Shown: in pieces, positions 1-6,157 of the stretch
Layout: the number at the start of each line of letters is the position of its first letter
How positions within the stretch are numbered: the first letter of the stretch is position 1
Source of the DNA: Bacteroidales bacterium
Lineage (GTDB): Bacteria > Bacteroidota > Bacteroidia > Bacteroidales > JAGOPY01
DNA length: 14,209 nt
Assembly (NCBI GenBank): GCA_030638325.1
Contig: DAOWEV010000203.1
Location: 1-14,209, forward strand
Reading direction: 5' to 3'
The notes under the pieces: model-generated
Seen by the model: the letters and a program-made list of their open reading frames with translations, nothing else
Told to the model about the DNA's origin: nothing
The model's database searches: none
Translations under genes and position numbers: made by a program

Positions 1-1481
1 CCATGTGTATAAACCACCGGATAATGATGATCTACGCCATTGGCCTGGCTAAAAACTTGATTTTTGATATTGTGGATAAAAAGATGCATTACATATCCGG
101 AATTGGCATGGCCTACGTGGTGGATAAATGATACACCATTGTTAACCTTGCTGATAAGGTCGTTTTTGTCCCAGCTTTGATGCTTTTCATATAATGAATC
201 GATATCATGATCAGGAGGGATCCCTGAGGTAGTATAACCATCATCGGTATGATATCCGATCAGCAGGTTCATGTAATCAGCGCCCCAGGTCAAGGGGTCT
301 TCCCACAAATATTCACCTGCCATCAGCGGGTCTTCCAGGTCATTCTGCACCGGCTGTTGCTGATATGACATAGTCTTATGGATCATATTTTCGAGTTCAC
401 CGGCAGTGCTAAACGGGAAACGGCCAACTGATATTTCGGGATATAAGTCAAATTCATCCTGTGTTGAAGTTGAGTCAAGTTCACCCCATATACCATCACC
501 ATCTTCATCCCATGTCGCATCAAAAGCCGAATAATACAGATCTGACGGTAAGGATCCTGTTAAAATTGAACCACCTGATACTGTCTGGCAAAACAGTTTC
601 CGGCAGGGAATATGTTCAACATCTCCACCGAGTAAAATATATTCTATGCCGTCACTCTGATACTCGGATAGAATGTAATTACGTATCTTCTCCTGGAGGT
701 CTACCCCGGTCTGAACAGTATCAATGTGTTCCCTGCTGGCAATTTGTGTCTTTATCCCGCGCGACAGGTAAAAAGCAACTAAAGTATCAAAATCTGATTC
801 AAACTGGGACGGGGTTATTATGAGGTACTGGTAAGATGTTGATCGTAAACTCAAAACAGGATATTGCTCAATTGCTTCCGGGTTCTGCACATAATGTTTC
901 ACCCGGCCGGGCACCTGATTGAATGACGGCAGGTTGGCCAGGGCCTGTACAGCCTTATCATCAGGCCGGGTTTGAATTCTTATGGTTACTTTCTGAAAAT
1001 AAGATAGTTTACCGGTAGCCGGAACGTACCGAACCGGAGTAAAGACGCATGAACCAATAGCATAACCATTCATGAATTGTGTTCCGGGCTGAGTATATGC
1101 TTTAACAGGATAAGCTATTTGTTGCTGGTACAGATCACTGTTTTTTATGAATTCACCGGTTGAAGGGAAAGATAACGGCCGTGCATATTGCCTCGGAAGC
1201 AACTGATGGCTGCCTTCGACGGGGATCTCATTCTCTCCGGTAAATTCAATTGATGCGGCCACCTCCCCCGGAGACAGTAAAAACTTAACGGCAAAAAATG
1301 GCAAAGAAGGCTCGCCGGGTATGCCAAGCTGAACAGTATTATTAAATACGATGGTATGATATTCCCCCTTTTGTGTTATAGAAGGCGTTTCGAAAGTATA
1401 GGTTTGCTCAATTACCTGAGCATACGATGCTACACAAATGAGCGAAAACAGTAAAAAATAACTTAGATATCTTAAATGCAT
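1..1481 (-). CDS. Gingipain-type cysteine protease (peptidase family C25), 5' part, cut by the window edge
   Basis: The minus strand reads open for 493 codons from ATG at 1481-1479 to the left edge, with no stop. Residues 1-21 form a signal peptide (hydrophobic stretch, then ASYA-Q), so the product is exported. Residues from about 25 to 210 look like the N-terminal prodomain of C25 proteins. The protease domain starts near residue 217 (YQYLIITP). Family hallmarks are LLGGD at 283-287, SDLYYS at 313-318, an acidic DEDGDG loop at 325-330 that may bind calcium, EISVGRFP at 349-356, and HHVGHANSG at 454-462, whose His458 is the probable catalytic His. The last codons read VVYTH followed by GG; in C25 enzymes the catalytic Cys lies near this point, so it is expected just outside the window. 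Family C25 proteins are cysteine endopeptidases usually exported by the T9SS in Bacteroidota; the C-terminal sorting domain cannot be seen here. The family is certain; substrate specificity is not. Confidence 0.93.
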   Translation of the reverse strand, partial: MHLRYLSYFLLFSLICVASYAQVIEQTYTFETPSITQKGEYHTIVFNNTVQLGIPGEPSLPFFAVKFLLSPGEVAASIEFTGENEIPVEGSHQLLPRQYARPLSFPSTGEFIKNSDLYQQQIAYPVKAYTQPGTQFMNGYAIGSCVFTPVRYVPATGKLSYFQKVTIRIQTRPDDKAVQALANLPSFNQVPGRVKHYVQNPEAIEQYPVLSLRSTSYQYLIITPSQFESDFDTLVAFYLSRGIKTQIASREHIDTVQTGVDLQEKIRNYILSEYQSDGIEYILLGGDVEHIPCRKLFCQTVSGGSILTGSLPSDLYYSAFDATWDEDGDGIWGELDSTSTQDEFDLYPEISVGRFPFSTAGELENMIHKTMSYQQQPVQNDLEDPLMAGEYLWEDPLTWGADYMNLLIGYHTDDGYTTSGIPPDHDIDSLYEKHQSWDKNDLISKVNNGVSFIHHVGHANSGYVMHLFIHNIKNQVFSQANGVDHHYPVVYTH

Positions 1482-1503
1482 AAACCCGGATATTAATGTT
1501 ATA

Positions 1504-1511
1504 CAAAAGTA
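1504..1511 (-). promoter_or_regulatory. Putative -7 box of the C25 protease gene
   Basis: On the minus strand this is TACTTTTG, an exact match to the Bacteroidota -7 consensus TAnnTTTG, about 22 nt before the ATG at 1481. The -33 region shows only a weak TTAC at the expected distance. It lies between the gene and the heptamer array at 1560-1699, so the array would sit upstream of the promoter. Confidence 0.5.
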
Positions 1512-1559
1512 TATCAATATCTTGTATAAAGGTAACACTTTTGGCGTAAAAACAGGACT

Positions 1560-1699
1560 GTGAGACGTGAAGCGTGAGACGTGAAGGGTGAGTTGAGAGT
1601 TAAGATATGGAGTCCGGAGTTAGAAGTCGGAAGACCGAAGAAGTGAGAAGTGAGTATTTAATAGTAAATAGTAAATAATAAATCAAAAATCAAATCAGG
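1560..1699. repeat. Heptamer array, 20 units in register (purine-rich half plus A/T half)
   Basis: Twenty consecutive 7-nt units run from 1560 to 1699 without a phase slip. The first fourteen are purine-rich on the plus strand, for example GTGAGAC (1560), GTGAAGC (1567), GTGAGAC (1574), GTGAAGG (1581), GAAGTCG (1623), GAAGACC (1630) and TGAGAAG (1644). The rest are A/T-rich, for example TAAATAG (1665), TAAATAA (1672) and AAAATCA (1686). The final unit, AATCAGG, contains the stop codon of the dehydrogenase gene (TCA at 1695-1697, read TGA on the minus strand). The A/T half faces that gene; the GTGAG half faces the promoter of the C25 gene. This is not a simple tandem repeat: the units are degenerate but keep the 7-nt spacing. 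Confidence 0.85.
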
Positions 1700-2399
1700 G
1701 GGTTGACAAAGCCACCGGAAGGATCTTGCCATTGAAATAACGGTGACCATTCAAAGCAAAATCAGTAATAAAACCGGCCATTTCTGCTGCTGACAAAGGG
1801 GCTTTATAGCCAGGGAAGGCGGCGGCAAGCATCTCGGTCTGTGCAGCGCCCAGGGCAAGACAATTTACTTTGACCTGATCTTCTCTAAGCTCCTCAGCCA
1901 GGCATTCGCTGAGTATCGCTAAAGCTCCCTTGCTTGCACTATACAAGGAAAGTCCCGGGAATTTAGCGCTCCCCTGGTATCCTCCCATACTGCCAATATT
2001 TACAATATGCGACCCTCTCAAAAAAAGCGGAAGAAGATTCCTGATCAGACGAAAGACAGCCTTTACATTAATATTAAAAACAGCATCAAAATCACTCTCA
2101 TCCATTTCCCTGAAAGGTTTATTGATCAGAAGTCCGGCATTGTTGATGAGGATATCAATTTTATCAAAATATTCTTTCACACCATCTGTGAGGTCATGTT
2201 CCCTGTAATCCCCAGCCAGGTCGAAAGGCAGGATACTGACAGTGCCGCAAGCAGCAGATTGAAAACACTCTTCCTGTAAATTTTTCAGGTTGTTTTTGTT
2301 CCGGGATATGGCCAGGATATGATGATCCTGATCTTTACTCAGCAGTTTTACGATTTCATATCCAATGCCACGACCAGCCCCGCTTATTATAATATTCAT
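1695..2399 (-). CDS. Short-chain dehydrogenase/reductase (SDR), substrate unknown
   Basis: A classical SDR of 234 residues, close to the usual 240-250. The cofactor motif SGAGRGIG is at 6-13 (normally TGxxxGxG), NNAG is at 86-89, and the structural Asn of the NIN motif is near 109-111. The catalytic residues are Ser137 (IGS), Tyr153 and Lys157 (YSASK). The Ser-Tyr spacing is 16 residues, slightly more than the common 13, because of a short insertion (GYQGSAKFP). It should be a soluble NAD(P)H-dependent oxidoreductase of the 3-oxoacyl-ACP reductase/sepiapterin reductase type, but the sequence does not reveal the substrate. A conserved SDR C-terminal segment is present (FNGKILPVA). The start is the only good ATG; no Shine-Dalgarno is visible, as usual in Bacteroidota. 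It is divergent from the DUF4783 gene and precedes the C25 gene, from which a 213-bp gap with an array separates it, so the two are probably not one operon. Confidence 0.88.
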   Translation of the reverse strand: MNIIISGAGRGIGYEIVKLLSKDQDHHILAISRNKNNLKNLQEECFQSAACGTVSILPFDLAGDYREHDLTDGVKEYFDKIDILINNAGLLINKPFREMDESDFDAVFNINVKAVFRLIRNLLPLFLRGSHIVNIGSMGGYQGSAKFPGLSLYSASKGALAILSECLAEELREDQVKVNCLALGAAQTEMLAAAFPGYKAPLSAAEMAGFITDFALNGHRYFNGKILPVALSTP

Positions 2400-2424
2400 A
2401 GGCTCTTAAAAATTTAAACTTACC

Positions 2425-2464
2425 ATCCGCCTGAGTCGGATCAAATTCAATGCCCGCATAGCGG
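2425..2464. other. Two small GC-rich palindromes in the leader of the SDR gene
   Basis: ATCCG (2425-2429) and CGGAT (2437-2441) are inverted copies around a 7-nt loop. CCGC (2454-2457) and GCGG (2461-2464) are inverted copies around a 3-nt loop. They stand out in an otherwise A/T-rich divergent intergenic region and sit next to the heptamer array at 2468-2509. They would fall in the 5' leader of the SDR mRNA if the promoter at 2519-2526 is right. They could be weak RNA hairpins or a protein site; the stems are only 4-5 bp. Confidence 0.35.
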
Positions 2465-2467
2465 TTT

Positions 2468-2509
2468 CAATTCCTAATTCGTAATTCCTAATTCGTAATT
2501 GATTTAGTT
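2468..2509. repeat. Short heptamer array (TAATTCG/TAATTCC type)
   Basis: Six 7-nt units in register: CAATTCC, TAATTCG, TAATTCC, TAATTCG, TAATTGA, TTTAGTT. The first five share the core AATT. It lies in the 235-bp divergent gap between the SDR gene and the DUF4783 gene. The core differs from the GTGAG words of the longer arrays but resembles their A/T-rich halves, and the period is the same. Confidence 0.75.
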
Positions 2510-2518
2510 ACTTTTTTT

Positions 2519-2526
2519 CAAAAATA
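2519..2526 (-). promoter_or_regulatory. Putative -7 box for the SDR gene
   Basis: Read on the minus strand it is TATTTTTG, matching TAnnTTTG. It lies about 120 nt before the SDR start, leaving the heptamer array and both palindromes in the leader. No clear -33 box is seen, and such A/T-rich matches arise by chance. Confidence 0.3.
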
Positions 2527-2579
2527 AGACTTTCTTCGTTGTTACTTACATGAAAATATCTTATTTCAGTCGAAAGTGA

Positions 2580-2587
2580 TACCTTTG
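2580..2587 (+). promoter_or_regulatory. Putative -7 box for the DUF4783-nadC-YihY operon
   Basis: TACCTTTG matches TAnnTTTG exactly and is 47 nt before the ATG at 2635. The -33 element is weak (T/A-rich around 2556-2564). It is the only good match in the gap that faces the operon. Confidence 0.5.
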
Positions 2588-2634
2588 TATGCAGAACTTG
2601 GTGGTTGTAATAAAACTTTAATCTATAAACTATA

Positions 2635-3042
2635 ATGTCCAAACAAGGTCTGAAACATCTCAGTGTCATTTTCCTGCTGATGATCGGTATTGTCTTTCAC
2701 GGATATTCACAGGACATCGTTGAAGGGGTTGCTCTCGCATTAAGAAAGGGAGACTCAAAAACACTCGTAACATATTTCAGCCAATCGGTAGATATTGGCC
2801 TGCCTGATAAGGATCAGGAATACAGGAAAGCGCAGGGAGGGGTTGTTATGGATGAATTCTTCAGGCAACATCCACCGGATAAATTCATTGTTGAACAGGA
2901 TGGTACTACGGATACCATGACTAAATTCTTTATTGGCAAATATGTTACCGGAGACCTGGAATATCAGGTATTGGTCATCCTGAAGAAAGAAGAAGATAAG
3001 TATCTGATACATAAGATTAAGTTTGAGAAAAAAGAACAATAG
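2635..3042 (+). CDS. DUF4783 family exported protein
   Basis: A protein of 135 residues with a signal peptide at about 1-25 (basic start KQGLKH, hydrophobic core VIFLLMIGIVF, then HGYSQ). The mature part, about 110 residues, is a small mixed alpha/beta domain: an acidic and basic helix (IVEGVALALRKGDSKTL), then strands with FIVEQDG (84-90), KFFIGKYVTGDLEYQVLVIL (97-116) and YLIHKIKFEK near the end. This matches the DUF4783 family, widespread in Bacteroidota, of unknown function, probably periplasmic and NTF2-like in shape. I recognised it from the sequence pattern and from its neighbour: DUF4783 genes commonly sit directly before nadC in this phylum. A 53-bp gap separates it from nadC. No catalytic residues are evident, so a role in NAD synthesis should not be assumed from position alone. 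Confidence 0.8.
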   Translation: MSKQGLKHLSVIFLLMIGIVFHGYSQDIVEGVALALRKGDSKTLVTYFSQSVDIGLPDKDQEYRKAQGGVVMDEFFRQHPPDKFIVEQDGTTDTMTKFFIGKYVTGDLEYQVLVILKKEEDKYLIHKIKFEKKEQ

Positions 3043-3068
3043 GAAAATGACTGGAGATGGGGCGTAAT

Positions 3069-3100
3069 GGAATGATGGAATATTGGAATTTTGGAATGAA
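3069..3100. repeat. Octamer array overlapping the nadC start codon
   Basis: Four 8-nt units in register, GGAATGAT, GGAATATT, GGAATTTT and GGAATGAA, share the core GGAAT. The last unit contains the nadC ATG (3096-3098). The array makes the frame look open upstream of the true start, giving a spurious 13-residue extension rich in Met, Gly and Trp. Confidence 0.75.
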
Positions 3101-3932
3101 ACTCGAGGAGATTATAGATAAAGCGTTGGAAGAAGATCTTGGAGATGGTGATCACACATCCCTTTCAACCATCCCTGAAGATGCCACCGGGAAAGCCCGG
3201 TTGTTGGTTAAGGAAGACGGGGTCATTGCAGGCGTTGAGGTAGCCCGGATGGTGTTTCAAAAAGTTGATCCCGGCATAAATTTCGTACAGTACATCAGTG
3301 ATGGCGCCCATGTAAAGAAAGGCGATATAGCTTTTGAAGTCAGTGGTCGCTCGGCCTCATTGTTGTCTGCCGAACGTCTCGCCCTGAATTTCATGCAGCG
3401 GATGAGTGGCATTGCCACCTATACCAACAAAGTCGTGTCGCTTCTCGAAGGCACCTCAGCCACAGTGCTGGATACACGGAAAACAACACCTCTTATGAGG
3501 ATGCTTGAGAAAACGGCCGTGAAACTGGGGGGTGGCGAAAATCACAGGATGGGGCTTTACGATATGATCATGATCAAAGACAATCATATCGATTTTGCAG
3601 GCGGCATCAGGCAAGCCATTGAAGCATGTCATGAATATTTGCAACGAAAAGATAAAGTCCTGAAAATAGAGATAGAAGTTCGTAATTTCCAGGAACTTGA
3701 TGAAGTAATCAAGATTGGTGGCGTGGACCGTATTATGCTGGATAACTTTCCCGTTTCAGACCTGAAAAAGGCTGTGGAATTGATAGATGGCAGGTTTGAA
3801 ACCGAAGCATCGGGGGGGATCACACTGGAAAACATCAGGTACTATGCAGAAACCGGAGTGGATTTTATCTCCGTTGGAGCTTTGACACACCAGATCAAAA
3901 GTCTGGATATGAGTTTGAAAGCAGTTAAATAA
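3096..3932 (+). CDS. nadC: Nicotinate-nucleotide pyrophosphorylase (quinolinate phosphoribosyltransferase, carboxylating)
   Basis: NadC converts quinolinate and PRPP to nicotinate mononucleotide, CO2 and pyrophosphate in de novo NAD synthesis. With the start at 3096 the protein has 278 residues, a normal length. Family motifs: EEDLGDGDHTS at 12-22; ERLALNF near 93-99; LDTRKTTP at 125-132 (Arg128, Lys129); GGGENHR at 145-151 (His150, Arg151); MIKDNH at 159-164 (Lys161); EIEV at 192-195; MLDN at 214-217; EASGG at 237-241; SVGALTH at 259-265. An in-frame ATG at 3057 would add 13 residues, but those codons are the octamer array at 3069-3100, and homologues begin close to MKLEEIIDKAL, so the later start is preferred. 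It is six bases before the YihY gene and probably shares a transcript with both neighbours. Confidence 0.96.
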   Translation: MKLEEIIDKALEEDLGDGDHTSLSTIPEDATGKARLLVKEDGVIAGVEVARMVFQKVDPGINFVQYISDGAHVKKGDIAFEVSGRSASLLSAERLALNFMQRMSGIATYTNKVVSLLEGTSATVLDTRKTTPLMRMLEKTAVKLGGGENHRMGLYDMIMIKDNHIDFAGGIRQAIEACHEYLQRKDKVLKIEIEVRNFQELDEVIKIGGVDRIMLDNFPVSDLKKAVELIDGRFETEASGGITLENIRYYAETGVDFISVGALTHQIKSLDMSLKAVK

Positions 3933-3938
3933 AGAACT

Positions 3939-4916
3939 ATGCGCTTCGCAATGGGTATAAAGAAGTTCAGAGAACAAGTCATGGCATATACTCGATCTGT
4001 GTATATCCGTATACAGACATGGTCAAAAAGAATAGTATTGCCCGGATTTCAGGGTGTTCCTTTGTTTGATGTATTTGTTTTCTTTTTCCGTGGTTTGAGA
4101 AGAAGTTCCATAAATACCCGGGCAAACTCAGTTTCCTTCAACATTATCCTGGCTGCCATTCCTGGGATTCTCTTCCTGTTTACCCTGATCCCCTACATTC
4201 CGGTGGAAGGATTACATGAATCTATCCTCAGGCATTTAAATGAAATGATGCCGGATAGTGCCTATCAGGCAGTTCAAAGCACTATTGAGGATATTGTTGT
4301 GAATCACCGGACGGGGCTTCTTTCGATCGGTTTCTTCCTGTCGCTGTTTTTCTTTACCGACAGCACCTTATCCATTATGCAAGCTTTCAACCAGTCATCA
4401 CACACCATTGAGACCCGAAGCCCGCTGATGCGGTATATTATAGCACTCCTGCTCATTTTTATCCTGACCCTGATCGTACTCATTGCTACCAGCATACTAA
4501 TATTTTCTTCATTTATCGTTCATTACCTTGAAACGGAAGGCCTCTTTCAAAGTAATTTTGCCTTTTACCTGATCTATATCGGCGAATGGATCGTACTGTT
4601 TGTGATGATCCTGATTGCTTTCTCTGTGTTATATTACATGGCTCCGGCAAAACGAGGCAGTTTCCCGTTTTTTTCCGCCGGCGCCATTTCAGCTACCCTG
4701 TTGTCTCTCATCTCGGCAGAACTCTTTTCATTTTTCATCAATAATTTCTCCCAGGCAAACAAGTTGTACGGCTCATTGGGGGCCTTGATGGTTATACTGA
4801 TCTATATCAATATCAATTCCCACGTCCTGCTTATCGGATATGAGCTAAATGCCAGCATTTACTCAGCCCGAAAGGTACGTGACAGAAGCCCCTGGAAGCG
4901 CATATTTGGGGAGTAG
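3939..4916 (+). CDS. YihY/BrkB family inner-membrane protein
   Basis: A protein of 325 residues with about six membrane segments, roughly 65-86, 126-146, 166-191, 208-232, 244-270 and 280-302, plus a basic N-terminal region. Family features are RANSVSFNIILAAIPG near 61-76, with small residues in the first helix, and the conserved C-terminal stretch YGSLGALMV (277-285) followed by LLIGYELNA (297-305). Members of this family (once misnamed ribonuclease BN) are uncharacterised integral membrane proteins; a transport or envelope role is often suggested but unproven. The start at 3939 lies 6 bp after the nadC stop; an internal Met at codon 5 (3951) is an equal alternative. Translational coupling with nadC is plausible. 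The tail after residue 303 is basic and probably cytoplasmic. Confidence 0.9.
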   Translation: MRFAMGIKKFREQVMAYTRSVYIRIQTWSKRIVLPGFQGVPLFDVFVFFFRGLRRSSINTRANSVSFNIILAAIPGILFLFTLIPYIPVEGLHESILRHLNEMMPDSAYQAVQSTIEDIVVNHRTGLLSIGFFLSLFFFTDSTLSIMQAFNQSSHTIETRSPLMRYIIALLLIFILTLIVLIATSILIFSSFIVHYLETEGLFQSNFAFYLIYIGEWIVLFVMILIAFSVLYYMAPAKRGSFPFFSAGAISATLLSLISAELFSFFINNFSQANKLYGSLGALMVILIYININSHVLLIGYELNASIYSARKVRDRSPWKRIFGE

Positions 4917-4962
4917 CCGCTTTAATCAAAATTAATTACATTTGTTTCTTCTTATTCCTAGC

Positions 4963-4980
4963 CCGGATAAACCGGAATTT
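4963..4980 (+). terminator. Possible weak terminator after the YihY gene
   Basis: CCGG (4963-4966) and CCGG (4972-4975) can pair around the loop ATAAA and are followed by AATTT. The stem is only 4 bp and the T run is short and overlaps the heptamer array that follows, so the call is weak. Confidence 0.2.
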
Positions 4981-5008
4981 TGAATTTTAAATTATAAATT
5001 TTAAATGT
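4974..5008. repeat. Short A/T heptamer array before the gpsA-like gene
   Basis: Five 7-nt units in register: GGAATTT, TGAATTT, TAAATTA, TAAATTT, TAAATGT. It lies in the 144-bp gap between the YihY and gpsA-like genes, about 50 nt before the latter's start. The composition matches the A/T half of the array at 10321-10432. No full TAnnTTTG box is seen between the array and the gene; the nearest is TATTTTTT at 5029-5036. Confidence 0.65.
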
Positions 5009-5060
5009 TTTGCCAAAAAATGACAAGATATTTTTTTTAAAGTACTAAACCATCAATTCA

Positions 5061-6041
5061 ATGACAGATTCTAAAAAGAACATTTGTTTTATCGGGAGCG
5101 GGTCCATTGCCACCGCCATGGGTAATGTTATGGCTGTCCATCCACAACTTGATATTACCTTGATCTCAATAGAGGAAGATGTGGTCAGATCCATCAACAA
5201 TAATCATGTCAATTATAAATACTTTCCGAATATACCACTCCATGAAAAACTATTTGCATCTACTGATACCAGGAAACTGAAAGATGCTGATATCATTTTC
5301 CTTGCTATCCCTTCCGCGGTAATTATAAATTATCTCAGGGACCACCGCTCATACCTGAATGACAAGGCGATAATTGTGAACCTGGCCAAAGGATTCGGGG
5401 ATGAGAAATGTACCATTGCTCATTGCCTGGAGGAATTACTGCCAAATCCTGTCGTTTCGATGAAAGGACCCACCTTTGCAAGGGATCTTATCAACGGGAT
5501 GCCCACTGCTTTTACCATTGCGGCCAGAGATGAGACTTACTTTCCTGTATTTCAGGATATCACGGAAGGAACCAACCTGTATCTTGATTTTTCTACTGAT
5601 CTCGGTGGGGTTGAGATCCTTAGTATCTTAAAGAATATTTACGCTATTGCATTGGGGATTGCAGATGCTAATTTTAATTCTGCCAACCTGCGTTTTCTGT
5701 TGCTTACCAAAGCCTTTAAGGAGATGAATAACATCCTTCTGCATTTTGGCGGGGACAGAGAGACCATGTTCAAATATTGCGGGTATGGCGACTTCAGTCT
5801 CACTGCACTGAATGACCTGAGCCGCAATAGAACTCTTGGCTTACTCATTGGGAAGGGTTTTTTCACCAAACAAATATCCGATAATGTAATCCTTGAAGGC
5901 CATATAGCCATTAATGTTTTTTGCGATAAGATATCGAAGAACAACTCTTTTCAGGACAACTATATCATGCAGGAGTTATATAAGGTGTTCAATGAAAATT
6001 ATGATATTTCTTCTTTTGTAGGTAACATCCTCAAGGTATAA
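5061..6041 (+). CDS. gpsA: NAD(P)-dependent glycerol-3-phosphate dehydrogenase-like protein
   Basis: GpsA reduces dihydroxyacetone phosphate to sn-glycerol 3-phosphate, the backbone for phospholipids, in the cytosol. The 326-residue length fits the family. The Rossmann motif is IGSGSIATAM at 11-20. Also visible are LAIPS (81-85), NLAKG with Lys110 (107-111), KGPTFA (135-140; usually GPSFA), Lys191 in LKNIYAIALGIADA (190-203) as the catalytic Lys, GYGDFSLTAL (241-250) in place of GLGDL, SRNRTLG (254-260) and LEG (278-280). The fold and catalytic residues are kept, but the signature GSGxWGTALA is lost: the usual Trp-Gly is Ile-Ala. It may therefore be a diverged paralogue rather than the main GpsA. 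It stands alone, separated from the YihY gene by 144 bp and convergent with alaS. Confidence 0.82.
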   Translation: MTDSKKNICFIGSGSIATAMGNVMAVHPQLDITLISIEEDVVRSINNNHVNYKYFPNIPLHEKLFASTDTRKLKDADIIFLAIPSAVIINYLRDHRSYLNDKAIIVNLAKGFGDEKCTIAHCLEELLPNPVVSMKGPTFARDLINGMPTAFTIAARDETYFPVFQDITEGTNLYLDFSTDLGGVEILSILKNIYAIALGIADANFNSANLRFLLLTKAFKEMNNILLHFGGDRETMFKYCGYGDFSLTALNDLSRNRTLGLLIGKGFFTKQISDNVILEGHIAINVFCDKISKNNSFQDNYIMQELYKVFNENYDISSFVGNILKV

Positions 6042-6052
6042 TCCGGCATCAC

Positions 6053-6157
6053 ATCTCAACTCTCAACTCTTATCTCTCACGTCTTCGGTCTTCGGTCTTC
6101 GGACTTCTCTCAACTCTCAACTCTCAACTCTAATCTCTCAACCTTCAACCATCTTCC
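6053..6157. repeat. Heptamer array between gpsA and alaS, overlapping the alaS stop codon
   Basis: Fifteen 7-nt units. On the plus strand they begin ATCTCAA (6053), CTCTCAA (6060), CTCTTAT (6067), CTCTCAC (6074), then GTCTTCG three times (6081, 6088, 6095), GACTTCT (6102), CTCAACT three times (6109, 6116, 6123), CTAATCT (6130), CTCAACC (6137), TTCAACC (6144) and ATCTTCC (6151). The core shifts by two bases inside the frame after 6102. On the minus strand the words read TTGAGAG, AAGACCG and GTGAGAG, so this is the same family as the other long arrays in the opposite orientation. The alaS stop (6138-6140) and its last five or so codons lie inside the array. The repeated CTTCGG could form a cUUCGg hairpin at 6095-6104 (stem GTC/GAC). 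Confidence 0.85.

Noticed and set aside
461..823. A 120-codon open frame on the plus strand
   Set aside because: It lies opposite the C25 protease frame, which has clear family motifs; the peptide has low-complexity His-rich sequence and no recognisable domain.
1560..1699. CRISPR array
   Set aside because: Units are 7 nt, contiguous and degenerate, with no 25-40 bp repeats, no spacers and no cas genes nearby.
1553..1699. Insertion sequence remnant or attachment site
   Set aside because: No terminal inverted repeats, transposase fragments, integrase or target duplications were found near any of the arrays.
3057..3095. Earlier nadC start
   Set aside because: The 13 extra residues come from the octamer array; NadC proteins start near MKLEEIIDKAL.
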